Shown piece after piece: positions 13,221-25,955 of a DNA stretch of 64,000 bases. Position 1 is the stretch's first letter; each line of letters begins with the position of its first letter. The DNA comes from Siphonodentalium dalli. Lineage: Eukaryota; Mollusca; Scaphopoda; Gadilida; Siphonodentaliidae. Under the pieces are notes generated by a model. That model worked only from the letters and a program-made list of their open reading frames with translations. It was not told the DNA's origin and ran no database searches. The stretch is taken from the NCBI GenBank assembly GCA_032622095.1, contig CP136066.1:130481917-130545916 (forward strand), read 5' to 3'. The position numbers and the translations under genes are program-made.

Positions 13221-13394
13221 ACATGTTATTGCTGCAGTGAATTGATCTGGGGCGAAGTATCACGTTCTCGTTGAAGAGGTCAGATCGCTGGATCAAACGA
13301 GCCGCCACAGGCGTCGAGTTTGATCCAGCGATCTGACCTCTTCAACGAGACGTGATACTTCGCCCCAGATCAATTCACTGCAGCAATAACAGGT
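13221..13394. repeat. Long hairpin (78-bp arms, 19-bp loop)
   Basis: Left arm 13221-13298 and right arm 13318-13394 are reverse complements except for one extra T in the left arm (CACGTTCTCG against CGAGACGTG) and one mismatch near the outer end. The loop is about 19 bp and itself contains short complementary words. Such a structure fits a foldback/MITE element or a source of hairpin RNA. I see no target-site duplication that decides between them. Confidence 0.9.
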
Positions 13395-13399
13395 TTATT

Positions 13400-13990
13400 A
13401 TATGATCGGATCAAACTGCAGCTGATCGATCCGATGGCCAGGAAATGATCGCTATACAATAGCGGTATTGGGGAAAGAAAAACGATAGTCATATAATAAT
13501 GAATAGTATCAATAAATAAATATTCTGTGTGTTTCATTAATTTTAAAAGAAATCGGAATAATTTTTTTTCGATGTATATTGGTTGAAAACTTGAAAGATA
13601 ATTATAGTGACTCTTTTGCATGTTTTGGGAAGTTATCCCAGATAATGCCAATGTATGTAGCTGCTCGGGTAGTTCACCCTGCATGACCTTATGTGGGGAG
13701 GGTTAATTACATGCTATTACAGGTACTCAATTTGATCAGATGCTCCTAAATTAATATCTCTTTGGTTTGGGTGTAAAAATCATCGATTTGATTCGTGTCG
13801 AGGAACATACCCGGCCATCAAAGCTCACAGTGATCAGATACAAATTTTTGAAGTGTGTACTGAGTTGACTTTACCAGCTTATCTTGTCGCGACTTACGTT
13901 TCATATATTTTCGTATATCATGTTGCATCCTTACACTAATACTACACTTCAGACATACTAGTATATGTAGTGTTTTTTTCCCCAATTAAC
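13400..13990. other. AT-rich DNA, nothing recognised
   Basis: Contains a short dyad around 13402-13434 (GATCGGATCAAACTGCAG followed by CTGATCGATCCGAT). No gene is apparent. Confidence 0.4.
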
Positions 13991-14000
13991 AGACTATCAC

Positions 14001-14430
14001 ATTAAGGGATTGCCCTTACCGAAATCACAAGCCCTCGGTAAGCATTCAGGAAGGATTCGAATGCTTACAAATGAAGACTTAAATGAATCCTTATCTCAAT
14101 CAATGCAATGGGCCAGTTACAGGCAAAATAAGTACTCGAAACAGAATTTAGCCCTCAATAGGGCCGACTTATTTAAATGAGCTAAGTACTCCCATAAGCA
14201 CTCGAAGGCTTATTAAGCCTTCGAGGGTTTAGCTCATTTAAATAAGTCGGCCCTATTGAAGGCTTGTTGGTTCCCGTTAGCACTCGAAGGCTAAATAAGA
14301 CTTCATAATTTGCATATAAGGCTTCGAAGGCTTATATTTAAGGATTCGAAGCCTTATATGCAAATGATGAAGGCTTAAATGAAGCCTTACGAACCATGTC
14401 TCGAATCCTTAAATTGGTCCCCGAATGCTA
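14001..14430. repeat. Cluster of nested palindromes
   Basis: Starts with a CCCTTACCGA motif (14013-14022). Arms 14155-14184 and 14230-14259 are exact reverse complements of 30 bp. Between them 14201-14225 forms a second perfect hairpin with 12-bp arms around one base. A third inverted repeat pairs ATTTGCATATAAGGCTTCGAA (14309 onward; shown as 20+1) with its complement ending near 14366. The words AAGCACTCGAA and AAGGCTTA recur throughout and are shared with 17870-18180. This arrangement resembles the subterminal region of a DNA transposon. Confidence 0.75.
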
Positions 14431-15190
14431 AAGATTATGGTGAAATGATGGCCTGTTTTCATAGAGTTACCTATACTGCATGGAAATGAGGGATAACTCT
14501 ATGCAGGATGCATGGGAATATGGGTGCCCGGTGGTGTCATCAAAATTGGATATCCATTCTGGAGATGCTAGAAATAACAAAACAATTATGAAGTGATAAC
14601 AATTTTATATTTGTGAAATGAACAATTTTTAGTATATATATGTATATCAAGAATTTATGTTAGCTGTCACTATCATGTCCATGTTTAATGCAATTTGATT
14701 TCTGTACTCTCAGGTTCCGTGTTGGTCGCCCCTAGCTAATAAATTGTTTAGGATATATGTCAATTCCACTGGCGATGCATGCAGTCTCAGTCTTCTTTTC
14801 TGGGAGTCGTTTTCAAATTCTGAAATGATAAATAGTATACAAATTTTAAATTATGTTCACATCAGAAATAACTGAAATGATATTATTATGTTTCAGAAAA
14901 TGAGTTATGACTTATGTGAATGATACAGTTGTTTGTAAATTTATCAAAATTGTATTGGACTGCATGTATATTAATATTTTTAGCTAGCATTGAACTATTA
15001 AAATGCCCAAAAAATGATATTGGTGATGTTTTTTGTGGATTTAACATCTGTCGATAAACCAACCTTTGAGTGATAATCAGTTTATGATATCATTATGCAG
15101 GCATATCCAAAATTGAGATTAGATAGCTGATTTGATATTCTAAATGTGTGCATTAACTGGAAGGAAATGGTTCAAATAATAAGAAAATAA
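14431..15190. other. AT-rich DNA, nothing recognised
   Basis: No gene, RNA or clear repeat seen between the palindrome cluster and the LINE. Confidence 0.4.
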
Positions 15191-16055
15191 GATAATAATA
15201 ATATAGAGTATTTGTATAGCGCCATATCCCGTATGGCTCATGGCGCTGAACAATTCACACAAACGCAGTCACACACATTCACACTATAACATATACGCAA
15301 TAAATAATATGCATGTATTTCAATAATTAAGTCTCCTCAACGTTTTCTGATGTTATTTGTCCGAAATGGGAGATGAATAGGTGAGTTTTTAGGGCCGATT
15401 TGAATGTTTCCAAACAGTCAGACTGTTTCACCTCTTTGGGAAGGTTGTTCCAAATGGTCGGCCCGTAGACCTCGAAAGAACGGCGACCAAAGTACATCAG
15501 ATCTCGTTTAGGTACAACCATCGCATTCGCATCCTGTGATCGAAGTGGTCGAGCAGGTACATATTTGACCAACAATGTATCAATATATGGTGGCAAAGCA
15601 TTATCAATATCCGACTTTCTATAACACAAAGTAGCATGTTTGTACACAATTCGTTCAAATATGGGAAGCCAATGTAATTTATACAACAGTGGGGTAACAT
15701 GATCAAATTTGCCTGCACGGCACACAATTTTTGCAGCAATATTAACAATTTTTTGAAGTTTGTGAAGTTGATAATCTGGGAGTCCTGCTAAAATAGAATT
15801 ACAGTAATCGATTTTGGATAACACAAATGAGGACATCAATATTTGTGTGGATTGTTCGGAGATATATGGACGTACATGCGAAATGCGCCGGAGCTCCATA
15901 TATAAGGACCTGCATAGGTTGCTGATGTGAGATGACATTGAGAAGTTTTTGTCGATGGTCACACCGAGGTTTTCAATAACGTCAGAAAATTCAATTACAC
16001 TGTCGCCGATGAGCGTGGCATTAAGACTGACCCCCTTCAATATATCCAATTTATA
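15190..16055 (-). mobile_element. 5'-truncated CR1/L2-like LINE insertion
   Basis: Minus-strand insertion holding only the 3' part of a non-LTR retrotransposon: the C-terminal part of the reverse transcriptase frame (15327-16049), then a 3' UTR that ends in GGCGCTATACAAATACTC and a TATTATTATTATC tail at about 15190. A GCGCTATA-plus-TTATTA 3' end is usual for several animal LINE clades and the SINEs they mobilise. Homology stops abruptly upstream of codon 1, the usual outcome of incomplete target-primed reverse transcription. Confidence 0.85.
15327..16049 (-). pseudogene. LINE reverse transcriptase, C-terminal ~240 residues
   Basis: The frame is intact but incomplete: it lacks the catalytic RT motifs and the endonuclease, has no real start (the first codon is TTG, read here as part of the truncated frame), and begins inside a IxNLGVxxDxxxSMxxHI motif. 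In order are ENLGVTIDKNFSMSSHI (about residues 26-42), the KIDYCNSILAGLP block (about 87-99), LQKIVNIAAKIV, the LHWLPIFERIVYK block, LPPYIDTLLVKYVPARPLRS, and a final PTIWNNLPKEVK motif. That succession characterises the region after the RT domain in CR1/L2/Jockey-type LINEs. The product is not expected to be functional. The uninterrupted frame suggests a fairly recent insertion. Confidence 0.9.
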
Positions 16056-16059
16056 ATAT

Positions 16060-17860
16060 AATGCTACTTTTATAATGCTAATTTAACTTACTTTTTGCAT
16101 TAATGCCCTTTGCTGTCATTTTCTTGTTAAATAGGAAATCATTGGACCAGCGATATGGTTTCATATAGGTTCCTATATCAATATGCTCCTATAGGATATA
16201 CATCCAACATGGTGGCGCGTTCTGTATCCAATCACGTGATTAAGAACGCTCTATATTACTAGTTTTGGAACCCATTGGCTCCCCTGCATTTAAATTACCA
16301 TAGGTTCAAACAAGACGTGTATAATGTACTTGTTCAATATGCCAACATTATCTTCCTCTGAAATTGATGTTACCACATACTAATAATTAATTAATTATGA
16401 ATAATAAATAGATTATGTACACTGAAAATTCATAAAACACCAGAAGTCCACACAACCTTTTTAGTATTTACCCAAATATCAATTCATGCAGTTAATTGTC
16501 AACAGATGGAGATTGTCAGTTTAAAAATCAATGCACAAAATTGAGCAATTAAAGTCACAGTAAAATTATGATACCATGCATCTATTTAATGCTGAATTTT
16601 TAAAATAACAGTTAAATAGATGGTATCATTATTTTCTTTGCTGCCCCAACATTATTTTTGTAACTCCATGCAAATTGTAATGCTGACAATTAATTGACCT
16701 GTATCTGTCAGGCAAAATTTCAATTTTTTGGAGACCTGTCAATTTAAAATGTTATTAACTATAAATTAAATTGCCAGTGATTTATAATACTTAAATTACG
16801 AATAAAGTATAAATATAAACATCATCCTATATGTTATAATTTGATAAAATAAATGCAAAGTATATAGGCTCACCTGAATTTAAACTATCAGTAAATAATT
16901 TCCTGCATGTGACATAAAGAAAACCAATATAAACCATGACTTCCCATTCTGAGCTATCCAAAGTTTGTGAAATCTGAGAAAATTCCATCTGGTCTCAATT
17001 TGCATTGAGGGCAAGTCAGGGTGATTACATAACAGGTACTCATAGACACAGAGTAAAGCAGTTGTCCCAATTAAATAGTAGGATTGATTACAATGTTAAA
17101 GTGATTTATTACTGGCAATGAGATGAATCAGACTAGTGCTTATACAGGGATGTGGCTAGAGGGTCTCCATTGGGCAAGAGGGTGTTCACCTTGGAATTTC
17201 CAACTACATTTCCTCCCTTGCACCAAACCCCCAAATTGCACCCTCCCCCTTCGGCTTTGATTTTTCTCAATTGGTACCTTGGATGATATAGACTTATATA
17301 GCTGTTCTGAATTATCAGTGGGCCAACATATCTTGAGAAAATTGCAAAATCTCCTATAAAATTATTTATTGCTATAGGTTGTCTCAAAATGTCCTTATCC
17401 ATGGCAATTTTCCTATAGGAAATACGGTCCAATAATTTTCCTAATGTGAATCGTCATTTCCATAATGATTCCTATAGGTTCCTATATGAAATTTCCATAT
17501 GGGGTCCTACAAGTTGAAAAATTATTAATTGTATTAATTATTTAATTAATTTAAATTTATTAAAATTCGGATTAAACCACAATATTTACACCATGTGAAA
17601 GCTTGATAAATTCTGAATATTTTCAAATGTATATTGCCAAACAAATTGTTAAAACTACAAATTTGCCAAATAATTATTAATTTTTCCATATATTTCTCCA
17701 TGTTGGACTTGGTTAATTTGCAGCTTCAGATTCAGAACAGTTTTGTATTGAAATATTCTAAGTCGAGCATCGAGGGCTAAGAGGCCAACAGTATATTGAA
17801 GCCTTAATTTGAATGCTGATTTTAGAGTCATATGTCTGGCTGAAGTCTAAATTTTATTAG
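16060..17860. other. AT-rich DNA with no recognised gene
   Basis: Related words CATATAGGTTCCTATAT (about 16163-16180) and CCTATAGGTTCCTATATG (about 17471-17488) stand in mostly inverted relation and could be ends of a decayed element. Open frames are short and unremarkable. Confidence 0.4.
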
Positions 17861-17971
17861 TTAACAGAAAATGTTAGCCTTCGCCACAAGCCCTCATTTT
17901 CCAGAGTGCTTATGTGGGAGACCCAAGGATTCGATTCCTTATCGAGTGCTTATACCTGCATTGCATCTTAA

Positions 17972-18128
17972 TCACTCGAGTCCTAAGCGAGTGCATTCGA
18001 GTCCTAAGCGAGTGCTTACTGTGATCGATATAAGCACTCGAGTCCTAAGCGAGTGCTTACTGTGATCGATATAAGCACTCGAGTCCTAAGCGAATGCTTA
18101 TTGTTATTGACATAAGCACTCGAATCCT
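17972..18128. repeat. 41-bp palindromic minisatellite, ~3.5 copies
   Basis: The unit GCACTCGAGTCCTAAGCGAG followed by TGCTTACTGTGATCGATATAA begins at 18034, 18075 and 18115, with a partial copy before. Each unit folds as AAGCACTCG...CGAGTGCTT with a 9-nt loop. The same words appear in the 14001-14430 cluster. A TCGGTAAGGG motif at 18167-18176 is the reverse complement of the CCCTTACCGA at 14013-14022. Confidence 0.88.
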
Positions 18129-18368
18129 TGGCGAATCCTTGTTGAAGGCTTATTAAGCCTTCATGCTCGGTAAGGGTATTCATCATGTTAATTGACCTGT
18201 GTAAAAGTAATTAATGCAAAGTTGGCCCCATATATACCATAAACATTGTTTAAAATCATTCTTTATTTATTTTATCATATGAAATATAAACGACAACATA
18301 CTACTGATAACAATGACAAAATAACATGATAGTGCATTGATATATAATAATAACATGATGGGCTCGAT

Positions 18369-18424
18369 AGGAATGATTAACAGCCCCATTCCTCTAATTG
18401 TACCAAGGGCTGTTAATCATTCCT
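18369..18424. repeat. Hairpin, 18-bp perfect arms
   Basis: AGGAATGATTAACAGCCC (18369-18386) pairs exactly with GGGCTGTTAATCATTCCT (18407-18424). Looser outer pairing (TAATAATAACATGAT...GGGCTCGA with TCGAC...ATCATGTTGTTACTATTATTA) extends to roughly 18345-18480, so this may be a palindromic MITE. Confidence 0.8.
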
Positions 18425-18499
18425 GTAGGGCTGTTAATAAACCATTGTGCTCGACAATATCATGTTGTTACTATTATTACCACTCGTCCTCATGTCATT

Positions 18500-19790
18500 A
18501 CGTGATCGGTGATTTAACCGCAAGTGGGCGTTAATGAAAACAAAGCTTCATTAACGCCAACTTCTGCTAAAGTTGTCTCAAAATTATGGAATCTTATCAT
18601 GCAGATAAAATATGATAATCTACTAGAGAACGCCCTCTAAAGGCTTAATCGCAATAAAGAATGTTGTAACTATTGTTATTGTCCTTAAATTCCCCATACA
18701 TCATGTGCCTATATATTATGATAGACTAGTACTATTAGTACTAATATTACTCGTAGTAGTTAATACCACAATACTGTCAATATTCTATCATGTTTAGTTA
18801 CAAGATCATAATGTTAATTGTTATTACTATTTGATGTGTACTGTACATGTACAATAGTCATCAATTCAAAAACTGATATTTTTTAATGTGTTGAATTTAG
18901 TTTAAACTTAAAAATTTAACTTAAGCAGAGCCTGGTTGAATATCTACCATATGGTGGGTCGTTCCCACCCTCAAGCCATGGTGTCATTGAGACATTCAAT
19001 GTTATTTTGCTATTTTGCATGTGAAGAGGTAGACTGCTTGAGACCTCGTGGTAGATATTCTCACTCCAGGCATTCATCTTTTTGGATCTAAATTTTGACC
19101 ATTTAGCCAAACACATTATTTTCATATCAGTGATGATTGTGACACATCATTTCCTTCTGTAGTGTATGAGTACCGGATACGAGTAGCTTAACTTAAAGAC
19201 TCTAAAAAGCCCGACGAAGATCGTTTGTGATTATATAAATATAAATTTATTTTACATTCAGGGAAATATGTTAGCTACTCCAAGAAATAAGCTACGTAAA
19301 ATTTAAAGGGCATATGTCAACATAACTGGGACCCACTTATGATTCTAACACTATAAATATTTTATCAAATGTTAATAATAATTTAATCATTAAAATGTCC
19401 ATGGTACAACCTTCTGACGTTAATTATAGTAAGTGTTGGCAGTTGGTATTGCTGTTAAAATAGTCACATCCGTTAAAACCGCCATAAACGGAAATAATAT
19501 TAATTTATAGACAAATTCTGTTCTTATTCCAATCATTAATATCGCATGAATTACATGTTATTGTCATGTTACTGTGATGTTAGTACTAGTACTGTGTGTT
19601 ATGTAAACAAACGACATGTTATGTAAACAAACATTATGGAAATACTCAGTCTGAGTAAACTCATACCTAAATATTCATTACAACATATAGAGTCGACGTT
19701 CACCCAGACTGGGAAATACTATGCAATAAGCAACACCGAGAAAACCTCCACTAACTGAACTTTGGTTAGAAATGCCACCAAGTTGTTTAC
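18500..19790. other. AT-rich DNA with one short inverted repeat
   Basis: GCCTGGTTGAATATCTACCA near 18929-18948 is roughly inverted at 19041-19072 (TGGTAGATATTCTCACTCCAGGC-like, split here as TGGTAGATATTC and CACTCCAGGC). No gene was recognised. Confidence 0.4.
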
Positions 19791-19799
19791 AACATAAAG

Positions 19800-20345
19800 G
19801 TTTTTATGTTTACCCATACCATAGTATGGTAAACATATTGTCGTTGTCCGGATTGACCACTCGTCGTTAGTCCGTCCGTCTGTCTGTCTGTCTGTAGACA
19901 CTTTACGCATGGTGCGATAACTGAAATATTTTCTATCTGATCGGAACAAATTTTTTTATATCAATTTCTCAGCACCAAATACAGATCGAGTTCGAATATG
20001 GGTTTGATCCGAGTTTTTTTTATGGAGTTATGGCCCTTTTTCAACTTAGAATTCATGTATGCTGCCATAACTCAAAAAAATATTATCTGACTAACCAAAT
20101 TTGGTATGTGAGTTGCTCAGTCCAAAATATATATCGAGTTCGAATATGGGTTTGATCCGATATTTTTTTATGGAGTTATGGCCCTTTGACATAGAATTCA
20201 TGAATGCTTCGTTAAATCAACAATTTTTCAACTGATAGGAACCAAATTTTGTATGTGAGTTTCTCAACTCAAAATACAGATCGAGTTCGAATATGGGTTA
20301 GATCTGATTTGTTATACTAGAGTTATGGCCCTTTTTCAACTAAGA
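19800..20345 (+). repeat. Dispersed repeat with internal ~145-bp tandem units
   Basis: Begins with the palindrome CCATACCATAGTATGG inside an ATGTTTACC...GGTAAACAT context and a GTCCGTCCGTCTGTCTGTCT tract. Then follow about 2.5 tandem units starting GATCGAGTTCGAATATGGGT (near 19985, 20134, 20279), each carrying GAGTTATGGCCCTTT. An inverted relative lies at 39250-39480. This type of repeat is, from memory, familiar in molluscan genomes. Confidence 0.8.
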
Positions 20346-20790
20346 ATTGAACAGATTTGAGTTTTTGATAACCCAGGTAGATTACAATTAACTACCTATA
20401 ATGCAAGCTTAACTGCATAGATAGTGTTCTGAGAGACTGCAGAACTGATGTCTTATTGAAATATTAGTTATTTTTAGCCACTGTATATACGACATAGCTC
20501 TATGATAGTGGTGAAGCTGAACCCATTCATGATTCAATGGACTGTCCCATTCAGTTCTAAAGTTTTAATTGGAATACTCTATTATTCATTTGTAGGGATG
20601 TTCTCATTTTAAATTTCAATTAATCATTCTTCTGTTATCTCCAGGTTTCTCCTCGTTCACTTGCATGGATTTCTGTAGTTAAATCTCAACATTCCTGATA
20701 CTTTCATCTGATACCATGTCTCATTTTATATTGGTTTATTTTGACACACTCTTTGCCCCTATTGATTGATTAATTTATTTTGATTTTTAT
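20346..20790. other. AT-rich spacer, nothing recognised
   Basis: No gene, RNA or clear repeat was seen. Confidence 0.4.
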
Positions 20791-20939
20791 GTGTACCTAT
20801 ACCATAGTATGGTACACATATTGTGATGTCCGGAGTGACCACTTGTTTTCATTTAGATATTGATGATTATGATACAAGTTGATTAAAAAGGTTCCCAATG
20901 TGTCCCTTTTTAAAAATAATTAAAAATAATTATTTTTTT

Positions 20940-21690
20940 AAGTTTGAAAATTTGAAAAACTAACACCATTATAACTCTGCCAATGGGTACCCCCGAATCA
21001 CCACACCAAATTTGTTTAAATCGGTCCAAAATCTTGTGTTCTGTACTGGTAAATCTGTTTGGAGCAACATTAAATCCAATTCACCATAGTATGGTACACA
21101 TATTGTGATGTCCGGATAAAAACTAACACCATTATAACTCTGCCAAGGGTACCCCGAATCACCACACCAAATTTGTTTAAATCGGTCCAAAATCTTGTTA
21201 TGTACCTGTAAATCTGTTTGGAGTAACATTAAATCCAATTCACCAATTTTATGCCATGCCTTTGGACTACTTAGCTATTGATAAGGCTATATCATTTTCT
21301 GATGTCTCTTATGCCAATGTGCACATAATCTGATAAAGAAAGCTATGGTATCTAATTTAAAATAAAGATTCAACAATAAACATCACATGATATTAGCAGT
21401 AGACTTGGACTCTCTTAACCCAAGTATTCCATGTTCAGGTCACACCTTTCACATTTAACCAAAGGCTGTGGTGGTTTAGCATTACATATCTTGTAGCAGT
21501 GCATTCTCTTATATAAATGCCGGTGACCCATACATTCCAATATTTGTGTTATGTACATTTGTCTATAATAGTACATACAGTATACTCATATAATTCAACA
21601 CCAAAACTCTCATTTATGATTTCGATCATAGTAAATTTTTATCGCCAAGGGATGGGTTAACATCTGCCGATCGTGATCGGCCTCTCGTTA
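20940..21690 (+). repeat. Left inverted-repeat arm flanking satellite B
   Basis: This segment is the reverse complement, with scattered differences, of 38310-39115. Matching blocks in order are AACTAACACCATTATAACTC (20957; repeated again near 21121), TTGGACTACTTAGCTATTG (21262), the CAATAAACATCACATGATAT block (21374), GGACTCTCTTAACCCAAGTA (21407), and GGGTTAACATCTGCCGATCG (21653). The left arm has an internal ~165-bp duplication (20957 and 21121 copies). The right arm has about 215 bp extra at 38600-38815. Confidence 0.85.
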
Positions 21691-22329
21691 TCATTTGCTA
21701 ATCCTCGCCTCTCAAGATTTCGGTGTTGAATGGATCATCGTGACTCACTCATCCACCTTACCTGTATCTATGCTGTTGAATTCGAGTTTGGTACTTGTAT
21801 AATAATAATATCTAGAATATTAATGATTTCTAAGCTGACAGGTTTGGATGGGTGTATATGGTACAACTGGCATACACATATATTTTAGGCCCCACTGTCG
21901 ATATTAGTCAACATAAGGGGTATCTGAAATTCCGATATATTTATTAGCGGGTCCTCCAGAGGACACCTGTGGTTTACATATCCGAACAATTTAAATTGGG
22001 TATATCTCAACTTGTGTATCCATGATCAACTCAAATATGCTTCTATCTAAGTTATGTTGTCCCAGTTTACATTTACCTTAGGGCCCTTTGTCCCGTTGGG
22101 GTCGTCCGGAGGACCCGCTTCTAGCATATGGGCAAAATTTCAATAGATTATATTTCGACTTTTGGAGCCAGGATCAACCCAAGAATGTATCTTTCTAAGT
22201 GATATGACTCCCATGTACATATATTGTATGGCCCACTGTCGCAGAGTTGTCGATATAAGGCACCAAACCTGTATAAGAAATCCCCGTGTGTTTAACAGCG
22301 GGTCCTCCGGAGGACCCGCTTCTAGCATA

Positions 22330-25300
22330 TGGGCACAATTTCAATAGGCTATATTTCGACTTTTGGAGCCAGGATCAACCCAAGAATGCATCTTTCTAAG
22401 TGTTGTGTCTCTCATGTACATATATTGTATGGCCGACTGTCGCATATTTGCCGATATAACGCTACAGATCGGGTATAACAAATCCCCGTGTGTTTAAAAG
22501 CTGGTCCTCCGGAGGACCCGCTTCTAGCATATGGGCACAATTTCAATAGGCTACATTTCGACTTTTGGAGCCAGGATCAACCCAATAATGCATCTTTCTA
22601 AGTGTTATGACTCTCATGTACATATATTGTATGGCCCACTGTCGCATATTTGCCGATATAACGCTACAGATCGGGTATAACAAATCCCCGTGTGTTTAAA
22701 AGCTGGTCCTCCGGAGGACCCGCTTCTAGCATATGGGCACAATTTCAATAGGCTACATTTCGACTTTTGGAGCCAGGATCAACCCAAGAATGCATCTTTC
22801 TAAGTGTTATGACTCTCATGTACATATATTGTATGGCCCACTGTCGCAGAGTTGTCGATATAAGGCTCCAAACCAGTATAAGAAATCCCCGTGTGTTTAA
22901 CAGCGGGTCCTCCGGAGGACCCGCTTCTAGCATATGGGCACAATTTCAATAGGCTACATTTCGACTTTTGGAGCCAGGATCAACCGAAGAATGCATCTTT
23001 TTAAGTGTTATGACTCTCATGTACATATATTGTATGGCCCACTGTCGCATATTTGCCGATATAACGCTACAGATCGGGTATAACAAATCCCCGTGTGTTT
23101 AAAAGCGGGTCCTCCGGAGGACCCGCTTCTAGCATATGGGCACAATTTCAATAGGCTACATTTCGACTTTTGGAGCCAAGATCAACCCAAGAATGCATCT
23201 TTCTAAGTGTTATGACTCTCATGTACATATATTGTATGGCCCACTGTCGCAGAGTTGTCGATATAAGGCACCAAACCGGTATAAGAAATCCCCGTGTGTT
23301 TAACAGCGGGTCCTCCGGAGGACCCGCTTCTAGCATATGGGCACAATTTCAATAGGCTATATTTCGACTTTTGGAGCCAGGATCAACCCAAGAATGCATC
23401 TTTCTAAGTGTTATGACTCTCATGTACATATATTGTATGGCCGACTGTCGCATATTTGCCGATATAACGCTACAGATCGGGTATAACAAATCCCCGTGTG
23501 TTTAAAAGCTGGTCCTCCGGAGGACCCGCTTCTAGCATATGGGCACAATTTCAATAGGCTACATTTCGACTTTTGGAGCCAGGATCAACCCAAGAATGCA
23601 TCGTTCTAAGTGTTATGACTCTCATGTACATATATTGTATGGCCCACTGTCGCAGAGTTGTCGATATAAGGCACCAAACCGGTATAAGACATCCCCGTGT
23701 GTTTAACAGCGGGTCCTCCGGAGGACCCGCTTCTAGCATATGGGCACAATTTCAATAGGCTACATTTCGACTTTTGGAGCCAAGATCAACCCAAGAATGC
23801 ATCTTTCTAAGTGTTATGACTCTCATGTACATATATTGTATGGCCCACTGTCGCAGAGTTGTCGATATAAGGCACCAAACCGGTATAAGAAATCCCCGTG
23901 TGTTTAACAGCGGGTCCTCCGGAGGACCCGCTTCTAGCATATGGGCACAATTTCAATAGGCTATATTTCGACTTTTGGAGCCAGGATCAACCCAAGAATG
24001 CATCTTTCTAAGTGTTATGACTCTCATGTACATATATTGTATGGCCCACTGTCGCAGAGTTGTCGATATAAGGCACCAAACCGGTATAAGAAATCCCCGT
24101 GTGTTTAACAGCGGGTCCTCCGGAGGACCCGCTTCTAGCATATGGGCACAATTTCAATAGGCTATATTTCGACTTTTGGAGCCAGGATCAACCCAAGAAT
24201 GCATCTTTCTAAGTGTTGTGTCTCTCATGTACATATATTGTATGGCCGACTGTCGCATATTTGCCGATATAACGCTACAGATCGGGTATAACAAATCCCC
24301 GTGTGTTTAAAAGCTGGTCCTCCGGAGGACCCGCTTCTAGCATATGGGCACAATTTCAATAGGCTACATTTCGACTTTTGGAGCCAGGATCAACCCAAGA
24401 ATGCATCTTTCTAAGTGTTATGACTCTCATGTACATATATTGTATGGCCCACTGTCGCATATTTGCCGATATAACGCTACAGATCGGGTATAACAAATCC
24501 CCGTGTGTTTAAAAGCTGGTCCTCCGGAGGACCCGCTTCTAGCATATGGGCACAATTTCAATAGGCTACATTTCGACTTTTGGAGCCAGGATCAACCCAA
24601 GAATGCATCTTTCTAAGTGTTATGACTCTCATGTACATATATTGTATGGCCCACTGTCGCAGAGTTGTCGATATAAGGCTCCAAACCAGTATAAGAAATC
24701 CCCGTGTGTTTAACAGCGGGTCCTCCGGAGGACCCGCTTCTAGCATATGGGCACAATTTCAATAGGCTACATTTCGACTTTTGGAGCCAGGATCAACCGA
24801 AGAATGCATCTTTTTAAGTGTTATGACTCTCATGTACATATATTGTATGGCCCACTGTCGCATATTTGCCGATATAACGCTACAGATTGGGTATAACAAA
24901 TCCCCGTGTGTTTAAAAGCGGGTCCTCCGGAGGACCCGCTTCTAGCATATGGGCACAATTTCAATAGGCTACATTTCGACTTTTGGAGCCAAGATCAACC
25001 CAAGAATGCATCTTTCTAAGTGTTATGACTCTCATGTACATATATTGTATGGCCCACTGTCGCAGAGTTGTCGATATAAGGCACCAAACCGGTATAAGAA
25101 ATCCCCGTGTGTTTAACAGCGGGTCCTCCGGAGGACCCGCTTCTAGCATATGGGCACAATTTCAATAGGCTATATTTCGACTTTTGGAGCCAGGATCAAC
25201 CCAAGAATGCATCTTTCTAAGTGTTATGACTCTCATGTACATATATTGTATGGCCGACTGTCGCATATTTGCCGATATAACGCTACAGATCGGGTATAAC

Positions 25301-25955
25301 AAATCCCCGTGTGTTTAAAAGCTGGTCCTCCGGAGGACCCGCTTCTAGCATATGGGCACAATTTCAATAGGCTACATTTCGACTTTTGGAGCCAGGATCA
25401 ACCCAAGAATGCATCGTTCTAAGTGTTATGACTCTCATGTACATATATTGTATGGCCCACTGTCGCAGAGTTGTCGATATAAGGCACCAAACCGGTATAA
25501 GACATCCCCGTGTGTTTAACAGCGGGTCCTCCGGAGGACCCGCTTCTAGCATATGGGCACAATTTCAATAGGCTACATTTCGACTTTTGGAGCCAAGATC
25601 AACCCAAGAATGCATCTTTCTAAGTGTTATGACTCTCATGTACATATATTGTATGGCCCACTGTCGCAGAGTTGTCGATATAAGGCACCAAACCGGTATA
25701 AGAAATCCCCGTGTGTTTAACAGCGGGTCCTCCGGAGGACCCGCTTCTAGCATATGGGCACAATTTCAATAGGCTATATTTCGACTTTTGGAGCCAGGAT
25801 CAACCCAAGAATGCATCTTTCTAAGTGTTATGACTCTCATGTACATATATTGTATGGCCCACTGTCGCAGAGTTGTCGATATAAGGCACCAAACCGGTAT
25901 AAGAAATCCCCGTGTGTTTAACAGCGGGTCCTCCGGAGGACCCGCTTCTAGCATA
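22330..25955. repeat. Satellite B higher-order repeat, 1813-bp period (9 monomers)
   Basis: The block 22330-24142 recurs at 24143-25955 with almost no change, including the rare variant GTGTTGTGTCTCTCATG (about 22400 and 24213) and the variant ATCAACCGAAGAATGC (about 22980 and 24793). Between the two copies almost every private variant is shared, so this duplication is recent. Confidence 0.88.

Noticed and set aside
18337-18534. Small frame near 18337
   Set aside because: It spans the 18369-18424 hairpin and low-complexity TAT/TTAC runs.
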